A DNA stretch of 21,324 nucleotides from the NCBI GenBank assembly GCA_002450295.1, contig DJYX01000163.1, positions 15,879-37,202 on the forward strand, read 5' to 3'. This stretch comes from Deltaproteobacteria bacterium UBA6967. Lineage in GTDB: Bacteria > SAR324 > NAC60-12. The notes beneath the pieces were generated by a model that was not told where the DNA came from, made no database searches, and was given only the letters and a program-made list of their open reading frames with translations. This document shows, in pieces, positions 1-8,696 of this stretch (position 1 is the first letter of the stretch; each line of letters opens with the position of its first letter). Both the position numbers and the translations under genes were made by a program.

Positions 1-384
1 AAGCACTGCTTCCTTGATCTCATCAATCACATGAGGCACAACCTGAACAGTTGCACCCAGGTATTCACCGGCCCGTTCCTTGCGAATGATTTTGTCGTAG
101 ATCTGCCCCGTTGTGCAGTTGTGAACTCGAGACACGACGGCATTGGTATAGCGCTCGTAATGACCCAAATCCAAATCAGTCTCTGCCCCATCCTCGGTAA
201 CGTAAACCTCACCGTGTTGGAAGGGATTCATGGTTCCTGCATCAATATTGATGTAAGGATCTAGTTTCATCAGACTGACAGTTAGGCCACGACTCTCGAG
301 CAAGGCACCAATGGAGGCCCCGGCAATGCCCTTGCCCAGGCCCGAAACAACGCCACCGGTGATGAAGATAAATTTGGTCTGCAT
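1..384 (-). CDS. pyrG: CTP synthase, N-terminal part (cut by window edge)
   Basis: This is the first 128 codons of CTP synthase, the cytosolic enzyme that makes CTP from UTP, ATP and glutamine. The start [11 protein letters not shown] matches the usual family start. The synthetase-domain P-loop [10 protein letters not shown] spans residues 10-19, with the nucleotide-binding lysine at 18. LDPYIN (41-46), [10 protein letters not shown] (53-62) and the Mg-binding [13 protein letters not shown] (67-79, D72) are all in place. The C-terminal half of the synthetase domain and the glutaminase domain lie beyond the left edge. No strong Shine-Dalgarno sequence precedes the ATG. The gene is divergent from the receiver-domain gene, so the 187-base gap must hold both promoters. 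The identification is essentially certain from motif identity. Confidence 0.96.
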   Translation of the reverse strand, partial: MQTKFIFITGGVVSGLGKGIAGASIGALLESRGLTVSLMKLDPYINIDAGTMNPFQHGEVYVTEDGAETDLDLGHYERYTNAVVSRVHNCTTGQIYDKIIRKERAGEYLGATVQVVPHVIDEIKEAVL

Positions 385-571
385 AGTTGAATATCGACTG
401 GTGATGGACGCTATCGGCAGGAAATCTGTTATTGAGAGGAGCTTGGCAGGACACTCCGGCCCATTGCCATGAAGAGCAAGTCAGCGAGGTCTGCGGCTTG
501 CGAATCGCAAGGCTTCTCTATATACAGTCTAGTTGTTGATTTGCAAATCTCTTCTGCCTAAAAAAATCTGC
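385..571. promoter_or_regulatory. Divergent intergenic region with a small hairpin
   Basis: This is the spacer between the divergent pyrG and pseudo-receiver genes. It has no convincing ORF. A perfect 6-base-pair inverted repeat, CTTGCG-AAT-CGCAAG, lies at 497-511 and is followed by a TATATA-like stretch at about 519-524. Promoters for both genes are expected here, but I cannot assign -35/-10 boxes with confidence. The hairpin could be an operator half-site pair or chance. Confidence 0.35.
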
Positions 572-946
572 ATGCCCAATCTGCTTTACGTTGATCACGA
601 TCTGACACGCTTGGGGGAGATTCAACACCAACTTTCGGAACACTTCCAGTTGGAAGTCGCTTTCAATGGCTGGGAAGGCTTCGCTAACTCCGTCATGAAC
701 AAACCAGATGTTGTTTTGCTGAATCTGGAACTGCCTGTGATGGACGGATTGGAACTGGTGCGCTTGGTTCGCACAGAACCCGATTGTGCGCATTTGATCC
801 TGCTTGGTTTTTCTCTGAAAGAACTTCCCTCAGAATTTGCCGAAACAGCCGAAAGACTCGGCTTGAATCAGTTGGTTGAATATCCTTTTGCTCAGCAACT
901 ACCAGCAGAACTATTCAAAATGCTGCCTGTTGCCACACAGGACTGA
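572..946 (+). CDS. Degenerate response-regulator receiver domain protein (pseudo-receiver)
   Basis: This is a 124-residue stand-alone receiver-fold protein. The start is placed at MPNLLYVDHD, where receiver domains normally begin; the frame is open 13 codons further upstream to 533. The first-strand acidic site reads VDHD (D8 kept, next residue His). The phosphoacceptor position in VVLLNLELPVMDG is Asn51, not Asp. The conserved Thr/Ser of strand 4 is Leu/Gly (LILLGF), and the switch lysine before Pro is Tyr104 (EYPF). Three of the key residues for phosphotransfer are therefore gone while the fold signature (LPVMDG, PF) is kept. It probably acts by phosphorylation-independent protein binding. 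No output domain or partner kinase is adjacent. Its last 32 bases overlap the convergent nnr gene. Confidence 0.85.
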   Translation: MPNLLYVDHDLTRLGEIQHQLSEHFQLEVAFNGWEGFANSVMNKPDVVLLNLELPVMDGLELVRLVRTEPDCAHLILLGFSLKELPSEFAETAERLGLNQLVEYPFAQQLPAELFKMLPVATQD

Positions 947-2456
947 TTCCTTCGATTAACTTACCGGCTGTCAACCCAACTTCGCCCGACCGTTTCGCCT
1001 GCCAATCCCCAGCAGCTCCATGCCACCAACAACCAACTAAGGTTGCCTCCAAAGGATTCAATCCTTGCGCCAGTAGTCCGCCAATCATCCCACTGAGTAC
1101 ATCTCCAGAACCTGCTGTTGCCATTCCCGGATTGCCTGTAGGATTGATGAAGACCTGTCCATCTGGAGTACCAATCACCGTGAGTGCTCCCTTGAGCAGC
1201 AGAACTACTCCCCACATCTGCGCCCAGTAACGCACGGTAGCCACACGTTGTTGCTGAAATTCTGAGATAGGCTGGCCAATCAAGTGGGACAACTCTCCCG
1301 GATGTGGTGTCAGTACAGCCGGAATTTCTCTTTCACGAAGCCAATCCGAATCAAGCGCATTCAGTCCATCAGCATCAATCAGAACGGGCAGCTTCCTCAC
1401 TTCTAATAAAATCCCCTCCAACAATGCTGGGATTTCCTCGCTGGTACCGATTCCACAGCCCACAACCAGCGCGTTGTAGCGCGGTAATTGGGGTTTTAGT
1501 TCGGATAGCGCACTCACTTGCCAAACATCTTTTGTCTGAGATGCTGACCAAGTCATCACTTCTGGAACGCGGAGAAGCCGATCTCGCAAAGCGCCTGGTA
1601 CTGCTGCAGTGACTAGTCCGGTTCCTACCTGCAAGGCTGCTTGACTCGCTAATTGTACCGCACCTGCCATTCCTGCCTGACCACCCAGCACCAGCAAATG
1701 GCCAAAAGTTCCCTTATGGGCTGTGATCGGACGTTTTGGAAGAGCTTGTCGAAAAAAATCCTCTGTCAACAGGTGAGTGGACTTCTCCCCAGTTCGCCAA
1801 TGCGGAGGAATGCAGACATCGACAACATGAATCTCTCCAGCTTGTTCGCGGCCAGGATGTTGCCACAATCCAATCTTGGGAATCTGAAAAGTGACCGTAG
1901 ATTTACAGCGTGTTGCTGTTCCCAGTATCTGACTGTCATCTGCCGAAATCCCTGAAGGTAAGTCTACACCGATTACTTCTGCAGGGCTGGCATTGATGGC
2001 TGCAATCCAATCTGCATATAGACCAACAATAGGACGTTGCAGGCCAACTCCAAAGATAGCATCCAGAACAACGTCTGCTTCTTCAATGGCTTGTGCTGCA
2101 GCAGGTTCTGGGAAAGTCAGAGTGGGACCAAAATTTTGCCAAAGACTGAAGTTCTGCTGAGCATCTGGAGTGTGAGGTTCCTGAAGGCAGACTACCGAAA
2201 CAGAATAGCCTCGGTTGGCCAATAGACGAGCTGCCGCATAACCATCTCCACCATTATTGCCGCTTCCACAGCAGACACAGATTCTCCTGGAGTTTGGATA
2301 GCGTTGTTCCACCAAATCTGCGACAGCACGAGCCGCATTCTCCATTAGCAGTAGGCCAGGTAGCCCGAGTTCCTCAATCGCTCGGCAATCCATTGCCTGC
2401 ATACTCACAGCATCTGTCAAGCGGTCACAGCAATCGAGGAGTTTGGCTTCTATCAT
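915..2456 (-). CDS. nnrD/nnrE: Bifunctional NAD(P)H-hydrate epimerase / ADP-dependent NAD(P)H-hydrate dehydratase
   Basis: This cytosolic enzyme repairs damaged NADHX and NADPHX. The N-terminal YjeF_N epimerase domain covers about residues 15-220, with the GSGNNGGDGYAAARLL loop near 64-79, LDAIFGVGL near 131-139 and GVDLPSG near 163-169. The C-terminal ribokinase-like dehydratase domain covers about 240-505, with HKGTFGHLLVLGG near 247-259, DADGLNAL near 361-368, TPHPGEL near 383-389 and NPGMATAGSGDVLSG near 442-456, whose Asp is catalytic. The start is put at ATG 2456 because homologues begin about this far ahead of the MDxxAIEELG motif. The frame is open to a GTG at 2498, which has only a weak GGGA upstream, so 14 more residues are possible. 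The end overlaps the convergent receiver gene by 32 bases. Confidence 0.93.
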   Translation of the reverse strand: MIEAKLLDCCDRLTDAVSMQAMDCRAIEELGLPGLLLMENAARAVADLVEQRYPNSRRICVCCGSGNNGGDGYAAARLLANRGYSVSVVCLQEPHTPDAQQNFSLWQNFGPTLTFPEPAAAQAIEEADVVLDAIFGVGLQRPIVGLYADWIAAINASPAEVIGVDLPSGISADDSQILGTATRCKSTVTFQIPKIGLWQHPGREQAGEIHVVDVCIPPHWRTGEKSTHLLTEDFFRQALPKRPITAHKGTFGHLLVLGGQAGMAGAVQLASQAALQVGTGLVTAAVPGALRDRLLRVPEVMTWSASQTKDVWQVSALSELKPQLPRYNALVVGCGIGTSEEIPALLEGILLEVRKLPVLIDADGLNALDSDWLREREIPAVLTPHPGELSHLIGQPISEFQQQRVATVRYWAQMWGVVLLLKGALTVIGTPDGQVFINPTGNPGMATAGSGDVLSGMIGGLLAQGLNPLEATLVGCWWHGAAGDWQAKRSGEVGLTAGKLIEGISPVWQQAAF

Positions 2457-2556
2457 TTTGGCTTTGTGCGTCTTCAACAGTAGCAGGTTGACATCCACTC
2501 TATCCCGGAATGGACAATCAGATGGTCTAGCGGATATTTTTTACTGATCACACATC

Positions 2557-5328
2557 TCAGCGTGCCAGTAAATCTGCTACAGCTTTCAGAACCTGTTTGA
2601 GTTCTTTTTCCAGCGTAGCCAGTGAATCCGGAACCACGATGCCTTCACGCAGTTGTGCTTCAGCATTGCGAGACGCTGTCTCCAGTCCCTTAGCTCCCAG
2701 ACTACCAGCAATTCCCTTCAGGGTATGGGCGCGCCGAGCAGCTTCAACCAGATTTTCTTCCGCCAGTAATTCCTGCATCTTTTCCGCCGTGTTAGACTGG
2801 TTACGCTGAAAGACATCCAATAGACGCAGGTAAAGCGAGGTATTCTGGTTCAGACGATTCAGAGCGGTTGCGATCGCTAGCCCAGGAACATTGGCAGGCA
2901 ATTCTTTTGGTGGTGACTCCAGCGGTTGATTGGTCGGCACGGTTGTCTCATTTTTCTTGGGTGGAATCCATTGGAGCAGTTTGCTCAACAATAGCTGCAA
3001 CTCAATGGGCTTGGGAATATGATCGTTCATTCCCACTTCTAGCGCCTGCTCACGGTCTGTATGAAGAGCGTTGGCGGTCATAGCGATGATGGGCAACTCC
3101 TTGAATTGTGGTAAGCGCCGCAAGAAGCGAGTTGCTTCATAGCCGTCCATCACAGGCATTTGTACGTCCATCAATACTAGATCATAGGACTGGCGTCGTA
3201 AAACATTGAGGGCCTCCTGACCGTTCGGAGCTACATCTACCACGAAATTGCGCTGCCGGAGCAGTTCGGTAGCCAGTTGCTGATTGAGTTCGTTATCCTC
3301 AACCAATAGAATTCGTGATCCACGAATTTTGCTGAGATCTGGCTCCGCCATCTTGTTACTTTGGAAAGAATCTGTGCCATCAGAATCTGCATTCGGCTGG
3401 AGTAGATTGTTGAGAGCTGTATGCAGGGCCAGCTTTTGAATCGGCTTGATCAGCATCCCACCAACTCCTGCCTGCTGTGCCCGAGGCCAAAGATCGTCAC
3501 GACCGTAGGCCGTCACCAGCAGGATTTTTGGCAACTTTTCCAACTCCAACTCGCTCCCAATCAGTTTAGCTGTGCGAATGCCATCCATCCCACCACCGAG
3601 GCGCCAGTCAATCAATACCAAATCAAAAGCTCCCCGTCCTACTCTTCGTAGAGCTTCCTCACCAGAATGCACAGCCTCCGTTTGTAATTCCAAGGCCTGT
3701 AATTGCTGCTCCAGGATCTGGCACGAGGTCCGATTGTCATCCACAATGAGAGCACGCAGATTTCTGCAGTTGGCAATCATCTGACGGGAAACTGGACGGG
3801 AAGAAGCCATTCTCAGGCTCAACTCAAAAGAAAATGAAGTCCCTTGGTGCACGGTACTCTGCACACGAATCTCTCCTCCCATCATCTCCACGAGTCGCTT
3901 GCAGATTACTAGACCCAGCCCTGTACCACCATACTTCCGAGTAGTCGATGAATCGACCTGAGTAAAGGATCGGAACAACTGGGACAGCTGCTCTGCGGGA
4001 ATACCAATGCCCGTGTCCCGAACCGTAAAGCGTAACCGGATGATTTCTGTCGCACGTTCCAACTCTTCAACGGCAATGACAACCTCACCCCGTTCGGTAA
4101 ACTTGACTGCATTATTGGTCAGGTTTGTCAGAATCTGACCAAGCCGCAAGGGATCTCCAACCAGCTGTTCTGGAAGACTTGGTGGCACGTCGAAAAGCAA
4201 CTCAATATTTTTTTCCAGCGCTCGGATCGAGAGCATCGTTGAGACATTCTTGAACACTGAGTCGAGGCTAAAGTTTGTTTCTTCCAACTCCAGCTTGTTG
4301 GCTTCAATTTTAGAGAAGTCAAGAATATCGTTGATGATGCCAAGCAGTGACTGTGCTGAACTCGCAATCTTGTCCAGATAGTCACGTTGCTGTGGATTCA
4401 GTCGGGTTTGGATACACAGTTGAGCGAGCCCAATGACCGCGTTCAACGGCGTGCGGATTTCATGGCTCATATTGGCGAGAAACTCGCTCTTGGCTGCATT
4501 GGCGGCCTTGGCCGCTTCCATCGCTTCGTGCAGACTTCGCTCATACTGCTTCTGGACCGTAATATCTTCCTGCATCACAACCACACTGCTGAGATCTCCG
4601 TTATCCTCCAGCACAGGAGCCACCAACATTCTTGCCCAGTAGTCCTGATTGTTTTTGCGGCGAGCCTGGAGCTCTCCCTGCCATTCTTGTCCTACAGTGA
4701 CTGTCTCCCAGAGTTCTCCATACGCATTGCTTGTCGAGTCTGTCTGATAGAATTGCACCATCTGCTGACCACAAACATCTTCCTCCGCAAAACCGGTGAC
4801 TTCGATGAACTTCCGGTTCACGTATTCAATACAACCGCTACGATCCGCAATGATCGTCATTGCTGAGCTAAAGCGAACCGCATGTGAGAGTTTGCGCATG
4901 GTCTGCTCAGCCTGCTTTCGAGCGCTGATTTCCCGCACAGAAACCATGATCATCGTACCCTGACTAGTCTGGGAGCGAACTGCGCTGATTTCTACTGGGA
5001 GAACGTTTCCAGACTGATGTCTTGCAAAGCACTCAACACTTCGACCCTGACCATCTGGAGGCAGCAGTGTGATTTCCTGAATTTTTGGCATTGCCTGTGT
5101 CGGTTGGATCAGCAGGTCAGCAAGACTCCGCAGATCCAGATCTTCCCGGCTATAGCCAAAGATTTCCTCAGCCCAGGTATTGGCAAAGGTGATCTTCCAC
5201 TCGGTATTCAGGACAAACAGGGCATCCGGTACGTTCTCCAACAGAACCCGATAATAGGAGGCCATGTTGGCCAGCGTAATTTCACGGTTTTGCTGATCTT
5301 GGGAAAATGCGGATTCCTCTGAATTCAT
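2557..5328 (-). CDS. Hybrid sensor histidine kinase: PAS-PAS-HisKA-HATPase-REC-REC-Hpt
   Basis: This is an ArcB/BarA-style phosphorelay kinase of about 923 residues. Numbering here counts from the upstream ATG at 5334. PAS domains lie at about 23-140 and 150-262, followed by a short Ala-rich helix and HisKA with H291 in SHEIRTP. The ATPase has its N-box at N404-N408, G1 DTGIGIP (440-446) and GGTGLGL (469-475). REC1 has D532/D533, phospho-Asp D576 and K630. REC2 has D680, D723 in MDVQMPVMDG and K775. Hpt has H870 in AHTLKGIAGS. All phosphotransfer residues are intact. I see no transmembrane segment, so it should be cytoplasmic and sense a small ligand, redox state or partner through its PAS domains. 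GGAG sits 8 bases before the second in-frame ATG (5328) but only 2 before the first, so the second is preferred. No cognate output regulator is nearby. Confidence 0.95.
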   Translation of the reverse strand: MNSEESAFSQDQQNREITLANMASYYRVLLENVPDALFVLNTEWKITFANTWAEEIFGYSREDLDLRSLADLLIQPTQAMPKIQEITLLPPDGQGRSVECFARHQSGNVLPVEISAVRSQTSQGTMIMVSVREISARKQAEQTMRKLSHAVRFSSAMTIIADRSGCIEYVNRKFIEVTGFAEEDVCGQQMVQFYQTDSTSNAYGELWETVTVGQEWQGELQARRKNNQDYWARMLVAPVLEDNGDLSSVVVMQEDITVQKQYERSLHEAMEAAKAANAAKSEFLANMSHEIRTPLNAVIGLAQLCIQTRLNPQQRDYLDKIASSAQSLLGIINDILDFSKIEANKLELEETNFSLDSVFKNVSTMLSIRALEKNIELLFDVPPSLPEQLVGDPLRLGQILTNLTNNAVKFTERGEVVIAVEELERATEIIRLRFTVRDTGIGIPAEQLSQLFRSFTQVDSSTTRKYGGTGLGLVICKRLVEMMGGEIRVQSTVHQGTSFSFELSLRMASSRPVSRQMIANCRNLRALIVDDNRTSCQILEQQLQALELQTEAVHSGEEALRRVGRGAFDLVLIDWRLGGGMDGIRTAKLIGSELELEKLPKILLVTAYGRDDLWPRAQQAGVGGMLIKPIQKLALHTALNNLLQPNADSDGTDSFQSNKMAEPDLSKIRGSRILLVEDNELNQQLATELLRQRNFVVDVAPNGQEALNVLRRQSYDLVLMDVQMPVMDGYEATRFLRRLPQFKELPIIAMTANALHTDREQALEVGMNDHIPKPIELQLLLSKLLQWIPPKKNETTVPTNQPLESPPKELPANVPGLAIATALNRLNQNTSLYLRLLDVFQRNQSNTAEKMQELLAEENLVEAARRAHTLKGIAGSLGAKGLETASRNAEAQLREGIVVPDSLATLEKELKQVLKAVADLLAR

Positions 5329-5430
5329 GGGCATAACTCCACGAAAGCTAACAAAAAGTCACAAAAATCAACATCATCTAAGAAGCACTAACAGAGAGCA
5401 ATATTTTTGTGGCAAAAATGGGGCAGGAAG

Positions 5431-5455
5431 AGGCTAGCCGGTGGTCGGCTAGCCT
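5431..5455 (-). terminator. Hairpin after hppA, probable terminator
   Basis: A perfect 9-base-pair inverted repeat, AGGCTAGCC and GGCTAGCCT, has a 7-base loop and lies 27 bases past the hppA stop. Read on the minus strand it is followed by CTTCCTGCC, so there is no immediate T-run. It could stop or protect the hppA transcript and separate it from the kinase gene downstream. Confidence 0.55.
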
Positions 5456-5481
5456 GAAAAGAGGGAATCTGGTAGTTGGTC

Positions 5482-7608
5482 TCAGTTGACCAATAATCCA
5501 CCGTATTCTACGAAGAAGGGAACAAAGACAAGGCTGAGAATCGCTGACAGCTTGATCAGAATGTTCAGCGAAGGACCAGAGGTGTCTTTCAAAGGATCAC
5601 CCACCGTGTCACCAACCACAGCGGCTTTGTGAGTATCGGTTCCCTTTCCACCCAGGTTCCCGGCTTCAATGTACTTCTTGGCATTGTCCCAGGCTCCTCC
5701 AGAGTTGGCTGAAGAAATTGCCAAAACCCCACCAGCGACCAATGAACCGGCTAATACTCCGGCGAGTGCAGGAATACCGAAAAGGAAGCCCACAAGGATT
5801 GGAGTACCTAAAATCAGGATACCGGGAGGAATCATTTCACGGACGGCAGCCTTGGTCGAAATAGCGACACATTGTGCGTAGTCTGGTTCGGCCTTGCCCT
5901 CCATGATGCCATCAATCGTCCGAAACTGACGGCGTACTTCCTCAATCATGTCAAAGGCTGCTTTTCCAACAGACTTCATGGTCATTGCTGAGAAGAGGAA
6001 GGGCAGCATGGCGCCGACGAAGAGGCCGGTCAGTACCAATGGATCCAGCAAGCTGATGCTAGCCATCAGGTCAACATCTGGCTGCAGATAGTCAGCACGG
6101 GTCAGGAAGGCCGCAAACAGAGCTAAGGCCGTCAGGATCGCGGAACCAATTGCGAAGCCTTTGCCAATCGCAGCGGTTGTGTTACCAGCAGCATCCAGCA
6201 CGTCGGTACGCTTGCGCACACCCTCTTCCATTCCGCTCATTTCCGCGATACCACCAGCATTGTCAGCCACTGGACCGTAGGCGTCGATCGTCAAACCAAT
6301 GATCAGAGTGCTGAGCATACCCAAGGCAGCAATCGCTACTCCGTACATCCCACCAAAGTAGAATGGCACATAAATACTGACAGCAATCGCTAGAATCGAC
6401 CCAACAGAACTGTGATAACCAAGTGCCAGGCCAAAAATTATATTGGTGGCCGCCCCAGTTTCCGAAGCTTTAGCTACTTCCCGAACAGGTGCAAAGTCGT
6501 GGGATGTATAGTATTCCGTTAGGAGACCAACAGCCAGTCCAGCAACTGCACCAGCAAAGTAGCACCAGTAGATACCAAGATTGGTATATTCTGAGCCACT
6601 GATCACAAAAGTCGCAGGAAGCGCCCACTTGGTCACGAAGAACATCACGACCACGCTGAGAATCGTGGAGACGATCAACATCTTCTTGAGAGTTGGAGCC
6701 ACGTCTTTCTCTTCTTGCACCCTTGCTGTGAACATCGTGGCTAGCGCTAATGGAATACCAATCGCAGTGATTAGGATCGGGAAAAGTAAAGCTTCCAGAT
6801 TGGTGGCAAAAGCAACAGCACCAATCACCAGCGCAGCACAAGTACTTTCAGCACAGGAACCAAAAAGATCCGCGCCCATTCCAGCCACATCACCAACATT
6901 GTCACCAACGTTATCCGCAATCACCGCAGGATTGCGTGGGTCATCTTCTGGAATCCCTTGCTCTACTTTACCGACTAGATCTGCGCCAACATCTGCAGCC
7001 TTGGTAAAAATACCTCCACCCACACGACCAAATAGGGCAATCGAGGAACCTCCCAGACCAAAACCTGCCATGACTTCCATGAGGATGTGCGTATCTACTC
7101 CAGAAGGTAGCAAGCCCACCAACATCAGGTACACACCCATCAGCCCGAGCACGGCCAAACCAACCAAGCCGAAACCCATCACTGCACCAGACTGCAAGGC
7201 AACCTGGAAAGCACGGGAGATTGATGTTTTTGCTGAAACTGTTGTGCGTGCATTGCCAATCGTCGCAATCTTCATTCCGATAAAGCCAGAGACCATAGAC
7301 ACACCGGCTCCAAGCAGAAATGAGAGCGCTGTATACAGACCCTCGTTCAGATTGGCAGTGTGTGGATCATCCACTAAAAATGAAATCAGAACTGCGAATG
7401 CCACCATGAAATAGATCATGTAGCGATATTCTTGGGTCAGGAAGGCCATCGCCCCCTTGGAGATCGCACCGTGAATCTTGCGCAGACGTTCTGCTTCAGC
7501 AGGGTCAGAGATACCCTGAGTCAATGGAATTTGCGAGACCTGACGGGCGTAATACAGGGCGATCAGCAGTCCAAAGACCGACAGGACCAAAATGAGCGAA
7601 ATGGTCAT
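5482..7608 (-). CDS. hppA: K+-dependent membrane-bound ion-translocating pyrophosphatase
   Basis: This 708-residue polytopic inner-membrane enzyme couples PPi hydrolysis to ion export. The substrate site [12 protein letters not shown] (206-217), [21 protein letters not shown] (220-240) and the C-terminal [15 protein letters not shown] motif are complete, and length is typical for a bacterial enzyme. The potassium determinant reads [10 protein letters not shown] (475-484): Ala at the first and Gly at the fourth position after GNTT, as in K+-dependent enzymes, where K+-independent ones have Lys and Thr. The gate glutamate appears in [11 protein letters not shown] (E254), the placement seen in plant-type H+ pumps rather than Thermotoga-type Na+ pumps, so proton pumping is inferred. 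The ATG at 7606-7608 has GGAG 10 bases upstream. A hairpin follows the stop. Confidence 0.97.
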   Translation of the reverse strand: MTISLILVLSVFGLLIALYYARQVSQIPLTQGISDPAEAERLRKIHGAISKGAMAFLTQEYRYMIYFMVAFAVLISFLVDDPHTANLNEGLYTALSFLLGAGVSMVSGFIGMKIATIGNARTTVSAKTSISRAFQVALQSGAVMGFGLVGLAVLGLMGVYLMLVGLLPSGVDTHILMEVMAGFGLGGSSIALFGRVGGGIFTKAADVGADLVGKVEQGIPEDDPRNPAVIADNVGDNVGDVAGMGADLFGSCAESTCAALVIGAVAFATNLEALLFPILITAIGIPLALATMFTARVQEEKDVAPTLKKMLIVSTILSVVVMFFVTKWALPATFVISGSEYTNLGIYWCYFAGAVAGLAVGLLTEYYTSHDFAPVREVAKASETGAATNIIFGLALGYHSSVGSILAIAVSIYVPFYFGGMYGVAIAALGMLSTLIIGLTIDAYGPVADNAGGIAEMSGMEEGVRKRTDVLDAAGNTTAAIGKGFAIGSAILTALALFAAFLTRADYLQPDVDLMASISLLDPLVLTGLFVGAMLPFLFSAMTMKSVGKAAFDMIEEVRRQFRTIDGIMEGKAEPDYAQCVAISTKAAVREMIPPGILILGTPILVGFLFGIPALAGVLAGSLVAGGVLAISSANSGGAWDNAKKYIEAGNLGGKGTDTHKAAVVGDTVGDPLKDTSGPSLNILIKLSAILSLVFVPFFVEYGGLLVN

Positions 7609-7815
7609 GAGAGACTTACTCCGTTGAGAAATGAGGTGGAAACAGAAGGAAAGGAGTGAAGGCTAGACGCGCTTGTAGCGTGTTCCGGACTTCTCTGGTG
7701 CAGGCTACGCCTCCGAGGCTCCATGCTCTTCCAGAGGAGGAGTCGCCAAATGGAAAGCCGTTAAGTGTAAGAAACTGCTATTGAAATTGCAAGGATTGAT
7801 TTGCCGCAAGCGAGG

Positions 7816-7843
7816 GCAGACCGCAGCAGCAAAAGCGGTCTGC
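7816..7843 (-). terminator. Hairpin after sodB, probable terminator
   Basis: A perfect 9-base-pair stem (GCAGACCGC / GCGGTCTGC) with a 10-base loop starts 14 bases past the sodB stop. On the minus strand it is followed by CCTCGC, with no T-run. The remaining sodB-hppA spacer (7609-7815) has no gene. It contains short GC-rich inverted repeats, such as GCCTCCGAGGC near 7708-7718, and presumably the hppA promoter. Confidence 0.5.
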
Positions 7844-7857
7844 AAAAGAGAGATCGA

Positions 7858-8436
7858 TCAGCTCATGTTGTCTGTAACAAAGTCCCAGTTCACGAGATTC
7901 CAGAAGGCGTCCAGATACTTTGGACGAGCGTTGCGATAGTCGATGTAGTAAGCGTGTTCCCAGACATCACAGGTTAGCAATGGTGTGCTTGCTCCGGTCA
8001 GAGGAGTTGCTGCATTGCTTGTGTTCTCCAGCGCCAGCTTGCCATCGGAATTCTGCACCAGCCAGGTCCATCCAGAGCCGAAGTTGTTGACCGCCGAATT
8101 GGTGAACTGCTCTTTGAACGCATCAACAGAGCCAAAGGAGCCCTGCAGCGCTGAAGCGAGTTTGTCATTGGGTGCTCCACCTCCATTGGGGCTCAGGCAG
8201 TTCCAGTAGAAGGTATGATTCCAAACCTGGGCTGCATTGTTGAAAACGCCACCACTGGACTTGCCAACAATATCTTCTAAGGACATGTTCTCGAATTCTG
8301 TGCCGGGAATCAGACCGTTGAGCTTGGTCACATAGGTTTGATGATGCTTGCCATAGTGAAACTCTAGGGTCTCAGCAGAAATGTGTGGTGCGAGGGCATC
8401 CATGGCATAGGGTAGGGCGGGGAGTTGGTGTTCCAT
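7858..8436 (-). CDS. sodB: Iron superoxide dismutase
   Basis: This cytosolic enzyme turns superoxide into oxygen and H2O2. It has 192 residues, the usual size for bacterial Fe-SOD. Metal ligands are H27 (FHYGKHH), H74 (VWNHTFYW), D157 and H161 ([11 protein letters not shown]). Q70 in NNAAQVWNH together with AAQ rather than a Gly at that position marks the iron form rather than the manganese form. No signal peptide is visible. The start ATG is preceded by AAAGGA at good spacing. The gene sits between umuDC and hppA on the same strand with its own 260-base upstream gap and a hairpin behind it, so it is probably transcribed alone. Its product H2O2 would be removed by the KatG encoded further right. 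Confidence 0.97.
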   Translation of the reverse strand: MEHQLPALPYAMDALAPHISAETLEFHYGKHHQTYVTKLNGLIPGTEFENMSLEDIVGKSSGGVFNNAAQVWNHTFYWNCLSPNGGGAPNDKLASALQGSFGSVDAFKEQFTNSAVNNFGSGWTWLVQNSDGKLALENTSNAATPLTGASTPLLTCDVWEHAYYIDYRNARPKYLDAFWNLVNWDFVTDNMS

Positions 8437-8470
8437 TGAGATCCTTTCAGAAAGACTCGTGTTAGTAATC

Positions 8471-8495
8471 CCTCGACAACCGCGTCGAAGGCGGT
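8471..8495 (-). promoter_or_regulatory. Competing hairpins in the sodB leader
   Basis: About 35-59 bases before the sodB start, TCGAC (8473-8477) can pair with GTCGA (8484-8488), while ACCGC (8479-8483) can pair with GCGGT (8491-8495). The second stem uses the loop of the first, so the two stems exclude each other or form a tight pseudoknot. This may be a control element in the leader RNA if transcription starts upstream of it. The function is not shown. Confidence 0.3.
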
Positions 8496-8599
8496 GGCGA
8501 AGCGTTGCTTCCCATCAGATGAACAGAAGTGTAACAGAAACCGACCAAAGTCCAAGTTTGAGTCGATGAACACTCAAAACTTGTTGTATCAAACTACAG

Positions 8600-8622
8600 G
8601 GAAAGGCTTCGGCAAAGCTTCC
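8600..8622 (-). terminator. Bulged hairpin after umuC, possible terminator
   Basis: GGAA-ag-GCTT-cggca-AAGC-TTCC forms an 8-base-pair stem with a 2-base bulge, 75 bases past the umuC stop. There is no T-run. It is the only structure between umuC and sodB that fits an umuDC terminator, and the call is tentative. Confidence 0.35.
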
Positions 8623-8696
8623 AAGATCATAATGAAGATTGTTTGATCAGTGGAAGGAAAGACATCTGTTGAATATCTGGGGAGTACTTGAGCCGA

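Noticed and set aside
4387..4866. A 159-codon plus-strand open frame opposite the hybrid kinase
   Set aside because: It lies opposite the second PAS domain and the HisKA region and has no recognisable protein features.
6581..7414. A 277-codon plus-strand open frame opposite hppA
   Set aside because: It is a mirror of the strongly conserved hppA coding sequence, rich in Pro, Ser and Thr as expected for an antisense frame, with no motif or ribosome site.
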